Assembly: GCA_003254925.1 (NCBI GenBank) | Contig: QANZ01038451.1 | Span: 10,825 to 74,824 of the forward strand | DNA: 64,000 nt | Source of the DNA: Chamaecrista fasciculata | Lineage: Eukaryota > Streptophyta > Magnoliopsida > Fabales > Fabaceae | Direction of reading: 5' to 3' | Shown here: in pieces, positions 37,442-48,589 of the stretch | How positions within the stretch are numbered: position 1 is the first letter of the stretch | How the letters are laid out: each line of letters opens with the position of its first letter | Notes under the pieces: model-generated | What the model was told of the DNA's origin: nothing | Databases searched by the model: none | The model's input: the letters and a program-made list of their open reading frames with translations, nothing else | Program-made: the position numbers and the translations under genes

Positions 37442-39094
37442 ATTACAAGTTTGTCAAACAAATTCAAGTCCGCTCAGAGTGTTTTCTTTTTGGGTCTTTT
37501 CTCTTTCCTTGCATTATTCTCTTTAGAAGCTTGGTCTTATCCTCTTTTCTGGCAATTCTTTTTAAGAAAATAATGTAGTACTCAGAATACTGTATTTTGT
37601 TTTTCATTTAGGATGTTTTAGGAAGCTAGACTATATTTTGACTAGTGCAATAACAGTGTAGAGTTTCTAGCCAATTCTCTCCTATTCCAAACAGTTCATA
37701 TTGATTTTCCCAGCAACTTTAATTTCATTATTATATATTATTATTAATTGTATGTAAGTTTGTTGGAAGTTTCGTTTCATTTGTAAATTGGACATTGCAC
37801 AAATACAAATTTCAGCGTTTCTATATATTACCTGCATAGATAGCATGTTTTAATTACAAACACAAGTTCTGTGCTCTTATGTTTGCTGGGTTGACTATGA
37901 AGGAATGTTTGGTTGCACAATGACCAGTAATTAATAAAATAATGATAAAAAAAAACACACATCTTACTTGAATTGGAGACTTTATTTTTTTATTGCAAAT
38001 TAGAAGTTTTCAACAGTTTTGGTTGTTGGTATGGGAGTGGCTTGAACTATTATATGTTTCATCTTGGACTTAGATACTGCTTTCTTAACGTTATCTTTGT
38101 CTGCTACTGTTAGTCATTCAAAACGTGTACAGGTTCCATCAGGAAAGGATATTTAAAAATATCTATGGCACTATAGAAGAATAATGACTCTTTCTTCATA
38201 TATAGTTTGGGAACCATGGAATTTCTTTTGTATATGACACTTTTTTTACTTGGCTGCAAATAAAAAAAATGTCATTTAATTAAATTGTGAAACCAATATG
38301 CAAACTAGAATGGTTTCGCAACATTATTTTTGCCTTTTTTTATGGTCTCCTTGATAGGCATGTTTGATCATGTACCACTCTTTTCTCATCCTTAATATAC
38401 AGCTTTGAGTTCTTTTTTTTTTTTGTTCATTCTCTAACATGCATGTCCATCTTGCAAAATATTTCTTTCTATTTTTTATTATTCCATGTTTTCATTTCTT
38501 GATATCAATGTACAGGTTAATTTCTCTGAGTAATACTTGTGTTTTTGTTTCTGGAAAGAATTTGCATATGCCTCTTTTTAAATCACTCATTATGTTTTGA
38601 GATTTGAGAAGCATCCATTGTCTTTCATCTCTTGCATGTATGCCTCATCACTCATTCTAATTCATTCATGGAATGCACTAATTCTCCTATCTTTTTAATA
38701 GAATACATTAATCATGTATTTAATCATCCTCCCTAACTGCTTTGTTTATATATGTAGTAACACTTCATACGATGATGGTATTAGTGCCAAAGAGAAGCTA
38801 TTTCCGTTCTTCCTTTACCTGCAACTTTTGCTTTATTAAACTGCATAATTGGTTTTCCTTTTTGTATGCATTTTCTTAATCTTTTTTGTTTATTTGATAT
38901 CTGGTATTCCTTTTATTTGCTTATGGAATGGAAGTATGGAACTACTCATTGTCCCATTATATTCCATAAATTACAAAGAGAATTAAATAAATAGGGATAG
39001 TCATATAATTATTGGTGATACATGCTGGCACGATCACAATAAAGGCTCCTGAAACCTAGTAGGCAGCAAATTTTGCAGAGCATGGCAGCAATAG
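37442..39094. other. AT-rich intergenic DNA, no gene seen
   Basis: No coding motif, RNA gene or bounded repeat was recognised. The stretch may be intronic to a longer transcript of the MIR156 locus, but nothing in the sequence shows that. Confidence 0.35.
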
Positions 39095-39435
39095 TGAAGT
39101 GATAGAACCCTAGGCAAGACAAATGAAAATAAACCACAAGTGCAGAATCTGAACACTTGGAAAATAAGCCACAAGTAATTAAGGATCTTAATACTTGGAA
39201 GAAAAGACACAAGTCTGATATATATTTCTCCGATGCGTAACATAAGAATGGCAGGGGTATTTATAATAATACCTTGCTGCCCACTACTCCTAAAAATATG
39301 GAAACACTAAGCTATGATGATAGTGGCTTATATAACTACCCACTACCTTCAACATGATCCCACTACTTCCTAAATAACATAAAATGAACATATTAAAATA
39401 AAATCAGAAACATGACACCTAACCACGTATCCTAA

Positions 39436-39924
39436 CTAAGAAATTGTAATGATATTGAGTTGAGCCTTTTCCTTGGACCTCCTAGCATAAATAAGAATTC
39501 TATTGACAGTGGGGCCCGTATCAATATTCCCCCCTTGAAAATTCACCTTGTCCTCAAGGTGAAAATGTAATGGTGGTCCTGCCAATAAATCCCAATATTC
39601 CCAATCAAATTGTTCTACCTTAACTCCATCTGAATGTGATATAATTTGCAACCTAGAATTTGGTATTCCTTGTATCCTATAATGCTGGATGTTATAGTGG
39701 AAAGGAAGGGAATTAGGGCTTTGCTCATTGGGTATTTTAAGATCAGCTACTAGTGAAGAAGAGACGAAATTTGATAGGAAGCCGCTGTTGATCAAAGTCT
39801 GATTGTCCCCACCAAGATCCCTGTCGCTGCTCTTCATGGTGGTCCCTTCCTTTTTGCCCAATATCACGTTGAAAGAGATCCTGGCAGCTTTTCCCTCAAT
39901 CCCATCTCCAACGCTCACTTCCAT
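39436..39924 (-). CDS. LTR element internal ORF 2 (162 aa, pol C-terminal remnant)
   Basis: The frame opens MEVSVGDGIEGKAARISFNV and ends inside the left LTR. The part GPPLHFHLEDKVNFQGGN corresponds to the end of plant Gypsy polyproteins just before the polypurine tract; the earlier part is not recognised. It overlaps ORF 1 by 10 bp. It contains no catalytic motif. I read it as the fusion of unknown internal sequence to the last codons of pol after a large deletion. Confidence 0.5.
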   Translation of the reverse strand: MEVSVGDGIEGKAARISFNVILGKKEGTTMKSSDRDLGGDNQTLINSGFLSNFVSSSLVADLKIPNEQSPNSLPFHYNIQHYRIQGIPNSRLQIISHSDGVKVEQFDWEYWDLLAGPPLHFHLEDKVNFQGGNIDTGPTVNRILIYARRSKEKAQLNIITIS

Positions 39925-40550
39925 AATTTCTGTGGCATCCTCAAATTCTGGAATCTCAGTGATAGAAACTGACGACCCCTTACATGATGCCCTGGTGAGG
40001 ATTTCTCATCTCTTGGGCATATGATAGCAGCATCAAGCGAAGTAGGAGGGAGTGATGTGTCTTTGTTGTCCATGCATGGGAATAAAATCGGTTCCTGGGT
40101 ATTGTATGGGTTTCCTGCGTTTGTGATGCTGGACAGTGGGGTTGTGTCATTGGCTCTTTGAAAAGTATTAGTGGGCTGGGATGAGTCGTTGCTGCTGTGC
40201 ATACAAGGGAGTGAATTTGGGTCCTGGGTAGTGAGTGGTGTATTGGAACTATAAAACACTGGGTAATGAACACTGGAATTATAGTATTGAGCAGCAGTGT
40301 AATTGGGCCATTGGAAACCATTGTTGGGCTGAGATGCAATATAGGAATTGGTTTGATTTTGTGAAGCCTGTAGAATAGCCAAATCCTCACGTAGGATAGA
40401 CAATCTGTGGAGTATGGAATCTATCTTAGACATAAAAAATGGAGATGGTGGTTGGTAGGGTGGAGGGAGAGTAGGTGCTAGCCATGGAGAGTAGAAAGAA
40501 GTATTGGGTGTTGACCATGGGGAGTAGAAAGCAGTGCGTGTGTTGCCCAT
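39915..40550 (-). CDS. LTR element internal ORF 1 (211 aa, gag-like N-terminal remnant)
   Basis: This frame starts about 30 bp inside the right LTR, just after the primer-binding site, where gag normally begins. It reads MGNTRTAFYSPWSTPNTSFY and is rich in Pro, Ser, Asn and Gln, with a short Leu-rich segment (IDSILHRLSILREDLAILQA) that could be a coiled coil. There is no zinc knuckle, no capsid motif I recognise and no membrane segment. It overlaps ORF 2 by 10 bp in another frame, so a frameshift may join them. Whether it is translated is unknown; its uninterrupted length in a young element is notable. Confidence 0.5.
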   Translation of the reverse strand: MGNTRTAFYSPWSTPNTSFYSPWLAPTLPPPYQPPSPFFMSKIDSILHRLSILREDLAILQASQNQTNSYIASQPNNGFQWPNYTAAQYYNSSVHYPVFYSSNTPLTTQDPNSLPCMHSSNDSSQPTNTFQRANDTTPLSSITNAGNPYNTQEPILFPCMDNKDTSLPPTSLDAAIICPRDEKSSPGHHVRGRQFLSLRFQNLRMPQKLWK

Positions 40551-41009
40551 ATTAGATCAAACCTGGCTTTGATACCAAATGATAGAACCCTAGGCAAGAC
40601 AAATGAAAATAAACCACAAGTGCAGAATCTGAACACTTGGAAAATAAGCCACAAGTAATTAAGGATCTTAATACTTGGAAGAAAAGACACAAGTCTGATA
40701 TATATTTCTCCGATGCGTAACATAAGAATGGCAGGGGTATTTATAATAATACCTTGCTGCCCACTACTCCTAAAAATATGGAAACACTAAGCTATGATGA
40801 TAGTGGCTTATATAACTACCCACTACCTTCAACATGATCCCACTACTTCCTAAATAACATAAAATGAACATATTAAAATAAAATCAGAAACATGACACCT
40901 AACCCACGTATCCTAACTAAGAAATTGTAATGATATTGAGTTGAGCCTTTTCCTTGGGCCTCCTAGCATAAATAAGAATTCTCTTGACAGTGGGGCCCGT
41001 ATCATGAAG

Positions 41010-43090
41010 TGTGACTTGTATAACTATATAACTCAAAGTAAATATAGAAGAGGACATAGGCATGAGGGGCTGTGACAAACATGTTTCACATGTTTTGGGG
41101 ATGGGACTCAGTAAAAGATTAGAAAGACCTTCAATATTCATAGAGTGAACATACAACTTGGTCCTTGAAAGACACACGAGTTGACAACTCAAACTTTGAA
41201 AGTTTAGATTACACATTTTAGTCCTTGAAAGTTGTGAAGGTAATACAGTTTAGTCCTTTAAGCCTATCTTAAGCACTAAGTTTAGTCCTTTAAACCCTAA
41301 AACCACAAAACGACTAAAATGTATTGGATCCATTACTTTCACGTATTAAAGCGTGTAAACAAAATTTTCAAGGATGGACCAGTTTATATGTTTACCCAAG
41401 GGCACATATGGAATTTAGCAACGCTGAGTGAGCATTGACATGCAATGCAGCAATATGAATGCCAATCAGATTTGGATAGTCATGGTGCTAGTACCACCTG
41501 ATTGCAATACCAAAACAGAAAAGTAAATATCAACAGCTTTACATGGGAAGAGAATAGTATTAGTTCCATTTAATATGTTAAATGGCACATATAGCATCTT
41601 CCTTGGATTTATTCTACTAAGATCACATACCTAGATTACAAATACTATTACTACCCTTAAAATCCTTTTTTGGCTTGGTTTGTATACAAAACTGTTCCTA
41701 CCTCTATTTTTATAAAACTAATTGTTAAAAATGGAGGAGGGTGACAAGAATTGAGCTCATTAATGCCTTCTGCTACAAACACCCTGAGATGATTTTTTAA
41801 CGTGTAGGTGAAGGACCTACTTGTTTGTTATGTCGCTAACCATAGAAAGCAGATGGTTTCATAGGATACTTATAGGAAGGATATTATAAATCAATATGAT
41901 TATATAAGCCAAAGCAAGATACTAGTGGCCAGAAACAATCAATCAACTGGACTTGATGAGGAATGAAATAAAATATGCACAATGTTTTTTTAAATTTTAA
42001 CTTTGCAACTAGAATAATTCTTACCTTTTATGCAAAGTCATAGAAGTTGTGGATGGGTGCTGTGCAGCGTGCTTGAATTTCATAAATATTTATATACCTT
42101 TATTCTTTTGTTTTTACGTAGAAATTTTAAGAGTATAGGCAACATTACCAGGGCCTGTAGTGTCGCATTTTTCTTTAATGTGAAATGAAGAAAGAAAATC
42201 TGCTCAAGCTTGAATTTCTTTCTGGAAGTATGATTAAAACTTGCTATATTGATCAAATGCTCCACATATATGGCTACTTGGGTAAATGGTCAAGTAATTC
42301 AGTTGCACTATATCTTGTGCCATACCATTGCAATGACAAGATTTGTTATTCAGTTTAAAATATTGGTAATAGTAAATTTCCGTAGCAATTTTAATTTTGG
42401 ATTTTTATCTCAACCATACACGTGAAATTTGCTTCATGGTGATTCACTGAAATATGTGACTGATGTATCTGTTAATTTGATGATTGATTGAAGTTTGTTG
42501 TGACGTTACTTTCAAAAGGATGATGTTTTTATTGTGGAAATTCTACTGCTGCTATCAATTATTTGCCTCAGTACCATTTTATAAATTTATTTTCCAATGG
42601 AATCCTGCAGTGTGAAGATTCTTTCAACCTCCGTAGTACGTATTCATCAAGGCATCCAAGGACTAAATCTTTTCTTAGGTAAGTTGAGAACGTGCTTTCT
42701 CTTCTTAATATAGATGACGTTCTGATACAATGTAGTATTATCTACACTTCCAAAGACATGTATTCATAACTAACACCCTTAGCAAGTAAACATTTTGAAA
42801 ATCCATTATAACTGCGCAGATCTTAATTAGCTTTAAAGAATTTTATCTTAATAGGCACTTCAAAAACGGCAAGTATTCTCAATCATATTAGATGCAGCAT
42901 ATGAATCACAAACATTGAAATGACATAAACTTAGAGACATTGACATGTCAAATTCTTGAAATGACATAACATGACATTACACAACACACACACACACACA
43001 CTCTCACACACACACATATTGTAATTCTAACATTAGACAAGAAATGAAGAAATAATTAAAGATTTATAAATTTTGATCAAAGCTTTTTGA
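41010..43090. other. AT-rich intergenic DNA, no gene seen
   Basis: Positions 41150-41300 repeat 'tagtccttgaaag'/'tagtcctttaa' phrases, probably a decayed MULE end. A CA microsatellite runs from about 42983 to 43016. A possible exon at 42611-42677 (TGCAG before, GTAAGT after) has no recognised product. Confidence 0.35.
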
Positions 43091-44105
43091 AAGGCAAGAG
43101 TACTTCTAGTACTCTCAAACTATGGATGTTAGTTGTACCTTTGAACTTTTTTCCCTAACTCTCTTAAAGAATCGAGAGGAAAATGATGAGATATCAAAGA
43201 AATGTTGACATGGCAAGTTCACTCTTCTTCTTCTTCTTCTCCTCCCCCTCCTCATCCTCCTCCTCTTCGTCTACGAAATCAAACTGATGGTCAGGAATTC
43301 TTTGCATGATTCTTTACTTCGTCCTCGTGGATGTCCCTTAATACACCTTCTCATAGTCCGATGAATGAATGAGTAGATTAGATAATCTAAAAGATCAGCT
43401 CTATCCTATGCATCTTCCACACAAATTACACTTTTCATATTCTTATCCATGATCTCATCGATAAGGAAATTATGAAACACCTCCATCATTAGATTATGTG
43501 ACAACGCTGCCATCATCAGCTCCATGATTGCATCGTCATCCAAATTCTTGAGGAATTTCCTTTGGTAGGTCCTAGCCTCCTTTGCAAACACACCATACCT
43601 CTCGTAGCCTAAGACTACTATGTTCTCATTCTCATTGTCGAACACCTTTTCCTTGCCTTTGAAATCCAAGTGCGTCTTGATGAAATTAGCGATCTTCACG
43701 AACGAATCACTAGATACACAGGGAATATGAATCGCAGAAGGCTCGTTGCTGCTATCGTCTTTCTCAATGAGCTATTTCAAAGTTTCCATCTTCATCGCTA
43801 CCTCAGCATCAATTTCCAATCAAATGTCATCCATAGTCATCATCGAGAACTTCTTCCTGGAGCTCAAATAAGAAGAAGAAGAAGTGTCAACGTGCCATGT
43901 CAACACTTCTTTGACATCTAAGCATACATTAGGACAATTAGTAAACACCTCAGTATTTTTAGTTAGTTTCATTAACGGAGTTAGATGGTGGGGTACATTT
44001 GACTTGAATGTGAAAGATTTGGAGTACAAATTATCATAAAAAAGTTTGGAGGTACAATTGACACTTATCTCACAATTTGGTGGTACCGGAAGTACTTTTG
44101 CCCTT
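43091..44105. mobile_element. TIR element (Pack-MULE-like) carrying a SKP1-like copy
   Basis: The left end AAGGCAAGAGTACTTCTAGTA answers, inverted, the right end (GGTACCGGAAGTACTTTTGCCC). Inverted similarity runs on for about 70 bp (GTTGTACCTTTGAACTTTTT against GTTTGGAGGTACAATTG). The element is about 1.0 kb. Its interior is coding-derived on the minus strand rather than transposase, the layout of a gene-capturing non-autonomous MULE. No 9-bp duplication was found. Confidence 0.68.
43406..43840 (-). pseudogene. SKP1-like (ASK) pseudogene inside a TIR element
   Basis: The minus strand reads in the order of SKP1, the adaptor that links cullin to F-box proteins in SCF ubiquitin ligases: LEIDAEVAMKMETLK, stop, LIEKDD, then HIPCVSSDSFVKIANFIKTH (compare the family's IPLPNV...L.KVIEYCKKH), then KFLKNLDDDAIMELMMAA and MEVFHNFLIDEIMDKNMKS (compare DQATLFDLILAANYL and CQTVADMIKGK). 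Two in-frame stops, TGA at 43820-43822 and TAG at 43772-43774, break it, and the conserved C-terminal EEEE...WAFE tail is replaced by sequence from a GAA/GAG repeat. Similarity is moderate and from remembered family sequence. It lies wholly inside the TIR element at 43091-44105, so it is probably a captured copy. Confidence 0.55.
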
Positions 44106-44200
44106 AAAAAAATTACAATATTTATTGATGACATATGTCATATGTGACTATGTGTCATTTTTATTTCACTTGTAGACGTGTTCGAATGTGCGTTGCATCG

Positions 44201-44330
44201 TTTTGTACGGGTGTCCATGTCCAACACAGTACGGGTGTCCATGGTTTCTATAGGGTGTCCATGTCCATGTCCATCATTTTGTACGGGTGTCCATGTCCAA
44301 CACAGTACGGGTGTCCATGGTTTCTATAGG
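44201..44330. repeat. Two-copy tandem repeat, period 76 bp
   Basis: The 54-bp block starting TTTTGTACGGGTGTCCATG at 44201 recurs at 44277, separated by a short 'ggtgtccatgtccatgtcca' piece. Within each block ACGGGTGTCCATG itself occurs twice. The wording is that of the GACAC-rich foldback element at 47371, so this may be its amplified end. Confidence 0.85.
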
Positions 44331-45840
44331 ATGCAGCACAACCCTTCAATTCACACATGACATTTTAAATTTTGTCATGTTGTTGTGTCTATGAATATGC
44401 TTCTTAGTCCAAGAGTTTGTAACCTTCTAGCTTGTTTAATGTTGTTTCTAATATTTCAAGATGGAGTGAGTGTGAAATCCTAGAAGAACTCTCCAATCAC
44501 AAAAGGAAAGGGCTTGTTTGTGATAATTAAATTCTCACTTGAGAAAAAATCAGACATCACTATTACATTATCACTGGGTTCATCTCGAACTAGTCTGAAT
44601 TTTCCTAAGCAAGTATTGGTATGTCATTATCTATGGTACCTTTCAGCCTCACTGACTTATGATTTGTTTTGGACGCCAAGTTAGAAATTTAACATATTAA
44701 AACGGGTAAATTAGTCTTTTGTGTTTTGTTTGGTTGTCCTTTGAGTTAGGCTCTTGTATAATTACACTGTAGCCTTGTTGTGAATACTTAGGACCACACA
44801 TTTATACTTAAATATGTCATAATAAATCCCTTTTCGACTTTCAATTGCCTTTTGTTTTTCTGTTTTTTGGTCTCTCTCGTACATTCTATCTCTCAAAAAT
44901 AAACTTTGAAGTCAAATTAGCTTTCCAATAACTTTGCGAGGTTTTTTTTTTTTATGTCAAACAGTACAGCTGCTACTTCTATTTTTTGCATTGTCACTAT
45001 AGGAATTTGACTTGAATTAGAATACAATAGGATTTGCATTTTCTCACATGCTTTCTTTTGACATTAGATGCAGAATTTCGTAAAATTTTAGAATGCTGGT
45101 GTTTATAGTGATTCCTCCACTAATATGAGGCTTTATGCAGCCAGCTCTTTCTTCTCCACTATACTTATTTCACATTGTCAATTATATATTGTGTTTGCTA
45201 AATAGTTTTTCTTTTCCCTTTCCTTTTTCATGTCACTTTGTTTGATCAATAATTTGGTTTTCGGCTATCATTTATATATCATATTTTATGGTGGAACATT
45301 CTTGAATGGTGTATCAGGAACTGATGAACAAAATGAAAACACTGGACATTTGGAAGAGGGCTTTGTTGAGGAAGATAACAAATGGCAGTGAAGAACTGCA
45401 GTCAGCGCAGAAGCTTCAAATCAAAATAAAGTCTATTTATCCCATTCTTTCCAGAAAACATGCAAGTGATAAGAAATTCTATGGCACAAAAGTTGTGTTC
45501 AATATGATTATAATAAGACTGGTCATGCTTCGTATATATCGTTCATACCAATGAACTCAACTTGTCTGTGATGCTGAAAAGAGGAAGATGACTCCAATTT
45601 GAGCAACATTTTCAGAAGATGAATTTGGTAGACTTGTCATCCCCAAGAAACTCATGCTATGCCGCTGGTACTTCAATGTGATCTGATGTTGAATTTTATG
45701 GATATTGGCCTACTCATTTACATATGCCTTATAATTTTTGGCTGTTAAATGGGGTTAATTTGCTCCTTTGTGAGTTTTATGTTGGTGTGGATGATGATGA
45801 GCATGCATGATCTACATTCTGAGCTATCAGTGGGGAAAAG
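44331..45840. other. Intergenic DNA with a faint coding trace near 45306-45690
   Basis: No intact gene. Several frames between 45306 and 45690 look exon-like in composition but are broken by stops and shift frame. FGRLVIPKKLM at about 45620-45655 recalls a B3 DNA-binding domain. I could not build a gene from it. Confidence 0.25.
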
Positions 45841-45849
45841 AATAATATG

Positions 45850-46160
45850 TATACAGGGACAAGTTTGCAATTTTAACCATAACAAGTTTTGTAAAAATTA
45901 CATATTGACACCAAATTTTTTTTAAATTTTTCATTTTAGTCCCTAGATAATATGTATACAGGGACTAATTTGTAATTTTTTTGAAAATTTTTGGAGTCAA
46001 TATGTAATTTTGCAAACTTTGGCGGGTCAAACCGGTTCACGGTTCACCGGTTGAACCGGTGACTGGCGGGTCAACTGCATAAACGGTATTTTTATTTTTC
46101 GGACTGGTCTGGTGTCCGGTTCACCAGTTGAACCGCCTGATCCGGTCCGGTTTTTTGTAC
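45850..46160. mobile_element. Core of the 12565-type MITE joined to a CCGG-rich element end
   Basis: Positions 45850-46018 match the centre of the palindromic MITE at 12565-12961 (CATATTGACACC, TTCATTTTAGTCCCTAGATA, GTCAATATGTAATTTT). At 46019 the match stops and CCGGTTCACCGGTTGAACCGG text starts, as in the element at 31400. Either one repeat inserted into the other or a recombination joined them. Confidence 0.55.
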
Positions 46161-47370
46161 TATGCTCATGGTCTTGATGCAATTTAGTTTTTTTTTTTTC
46201 CTATTTTGTGACAGAGAGAAAGGCTTAGGGTCCATTAGTTATGCAAAGAGGAAAAAACAAAGGTCCATCCGATCTAAACCCAACCTCAAACATGGTTGTC
46301 ATTGAAAAAACAAAAAGGCCTTTTAGTGGATTCTGATTTTAGAGATTACAGTACAATTTCATGAAATATTCAATGTTTTTTTTATCAATTATTATTAATC
46401 CAATAAAATATTCTTTATAAATTACTCTGCCTTTTAATCTAAACGCATATTGGACTATTCCTTATTTGGTAAAATTAATTCACCACAAGTAACAAACAGA
46501 AAAAAGGAAAAATCTATCCGCCGAAATTTCACCAAGAAGAAGAAAGAATAAGCGAATATGAAAAATACATAAGTTAGTTTTTTTTTCGTAAATAGGGAAT
46601 TCATTTTTGCTCTACATAAGTTAGTTGGGACGTGCTATTTAAAGCTGTGTAGTCAAAAGCAACTCATTTTTTTCAATGGATTTTAGCACAATTTTCGAAA
46701 TAACGTACGAAAATTAAAGAAACAATGAAAAAAATAGGAAAGAAGAGAGAGACAGAGAGCAAAATTACATTGCTAAAGCACTTGACTTTTTCTTAGCAAA
46801 ATCCAAGTTAATTTTTCTCTTTTTCTTTGTCCCACTTATGAGTGAAGAGCCATAAATGCATAGGATATGCTAAATCCATCAATTAAATGATAAATCACAT
46901 CATTAACAGACATGCTTTAGCAGAAATCAAATGAGATGTGGGTACCCACCACCTAATCATACACCTTATGTAACTCCACTTTGAATCTTGTCGCTTTCAA
47001 TAAATTAAAAAATATATATTATTATTGTTAAATAGGAATCTGAAAATTAGGTGGGATATACTGATAAAATACCCAAGTCAAACGCACCCAAAATTGTATA
47101 TGTATTATAATTTCTTACTTTAATATTCAGTAATTATCAATCATTATAGATAAAATATTACGGTATATTCATTCCTAGACCTACCGCTGCATTTATTTAT
47201 TTTATTAAAAGGTTTTTTAAATTATTAAGTATTGCAATAATAGACCCCAAGAATCTATTACTCTTCAGTCTGCATATGCTCATCTTAGGCCTTCCCTGGA
47301 TAGTTATTTGAGCTTAAAAGAATAAATAAATAATGCGTATGGAATCTAAATCAGTCCTTTTTTATTAATA
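46161..47370. other. AT-rich intergenic DNA, no gene seen
   Basis: No coding motif, RNA gene or bounded repeat could be supported. Confidence 0.4.
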
Positions 47371-47690
47371 TGGACACTGACATGGATACGAGACATAATA
47401 CGGACACGGACACATCGACACGTTAAATTTTTAAAATTACACGATACGAGACGTTATATATTTATATATATAAAATAATTTAAAATCTATAAATTATGAT
47501 GAAAACTTAAAAAATTACAATATTTATTCATAATTTATGTCATATTTATCATTATTTTTTTATTATTTATCGTATTAAAATCACAAAAAATAATTTTATA
47601 TTTTGAACCTTATAAATATGTGTCGGATGGGTATCGTACGGGTGTCTGACACGGCGACACGTTTTCAAAATGAAGTGTCTATACTTCTTA
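47371..47690. mobile_element. Foldback MITE with GACAC-rich arms
   Basis: The left arm (TGGACACTGACATGG, ACGGACACGGACACATCGACACG) pairs with the right arm (GTGTCGGATGGGTATCGTACG, GTCTGACACGGCGACACG). The centre is A/T-rich with no coding. Exact termini and target duplication not set. Confidence 0.55.
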
Positions 47691-48290
47691 GGTACTAAGG
47701 ATTTCAAATTAAACAACTACAATAATTAAGAGAAGATTTGTAAATACTTCTTTTTGGTGTTAAATATTCTCTCTCACATGAAGGTTTTGATCCGAATAAT
47801 TAATTAAATAATATGTTTTGTTTAAAAACAACAAATTATTGGAACATGGCCTCATTCAGAGAAAATTCATATACGTTTTTTTTTTGTTATAATACTTTTT
47901 TGCTCTTAATTCTTGGACATGACTGTATAATATTCAGAAAAAAGAATAATAGATACTGTACTGAAGAATGTAACAAAAACATCTTAAAAATTGTACTCGT
48001 CTTTTTATTTTTCTTTTTTGTTTCTCGTGGTTCACTATCAATGTGGTGTCTCTCGAAAGTTCTGGAGTTTCTGTCCCGGTATATATCTTCTTATATTATA
48101 TGGTTCCACCCTTTTTTGGTTGTCCTTCTTTTTTAACTTTAGGCTAAAATTTAATTAACCAATCAAAAAATACCTAATTGCTCATATTATAATTATAAAT
48201 TAAATAAAAAGTGGGTTGAGAACGTGGATTGTCTCTCTCTCCATATCTTTCTCTATAATGTGGGAAATACCAAAGTTTATTTTTTATTGG
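47691..48290. other. AT-rich intergenic DNA, no gene seen
   Basis: A 107-codon frame (47813-48136) is low-complexity and hydrophobic only because it is T-rich; no family recognised. Confidence 0.35.
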
Positions 48291-48382
48291 GCCAAAACCT
48301 CACTTGGGTCCATAATGTTTACTATCAATTTCATTTTGATCCCTAATATTTACGTGCCCGTTAGGGCACGCAAAGCCCCTAG
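48291..48382 (+). mobile_element. Helitron 3' end (plus strand)
   Basis: A 7-bp stem CGTGCCC/GGGCACG with loop GTTA (48353-48370) is followed 8 nt later by CTAG (48379-48382) and a flanking T. This is the Helitron 3' terminus on the + strand. Only the last 30 bp or so match the other Helitron ends here; the left limit given is a guess and the 5' TC end was not found. Confidence 0.65.
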
Positions 48383-48398
48383 TATATATATATATATA

Positions 48399-48585
48399 CT
48401 AGGGGCTTTGTGTGCCCTAACGGGCACGCAAATATGTATGTAAAATAAATAAGGGACTAAATTGTTAACTTAGTAAAGAAAGAGAGACCGGATAGTAAAT
48501 TTTCTCTTATTTTTAATTTCATAGACTATAGTTTTAAACATGAACAACCAGAAAGAGGTGGAGTCATATAATATAAGATATATAA
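48399..48585 (-). mobile_element. Helitron 3' end (minus strand), same family as 9565
   Basis: On the minus strand the same hairpin and CTAG (48399-48402) end next to T in the flank. The body to the right is nearly the same as 9565-9756, with a few substitutions and small indels, up to an A-run at about 48586. Non-coding, hence non-autonomous. Confidence 0.72.
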
Positions 48586-48589
48586 AAAA

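Larger units (their letters stand above)
39100..41004 (-). mobile_element. Non-autonomous LTR retrotransposon, 1.9 kb, complete ends
   Basis: LTRs at 39100-39523 and 40580-41004 differ by only three changes (two substitutions and a 1-nt indel). Both run TGATA...TATCA, and the element is flanked by TGAAG at 39095-39099 and 41005-41009. It reads right to left: next to the right LTR, the minus strand has TGGTATCAAAGCCAGGTT (40555-40577), a primer-binding site for initiator tRNA-Met with one mismatch, and next to the left LTR a polypurine tract (AAGGGGGGAA, about 39526-39536). The internal 1,056 bp hold two overlapping short frames but no protease, reverse transcriptase, RNase H or integrase. The last frame's HLEDKVNFQGGN matches the C-terminal end of plant Gypsy polyproteins, so this is an internally deleted Gypsy-type derivative. 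Confidence 0.93.

Noticed and set aside
45306-45690. Possible B3-domain gene (FGRLVIPKKLM)
   Set aside because: Only about 11 residues resemble a B3 domain; stops and frame changes surround it and no splice model restores a protein. Kept only as a faint trace.
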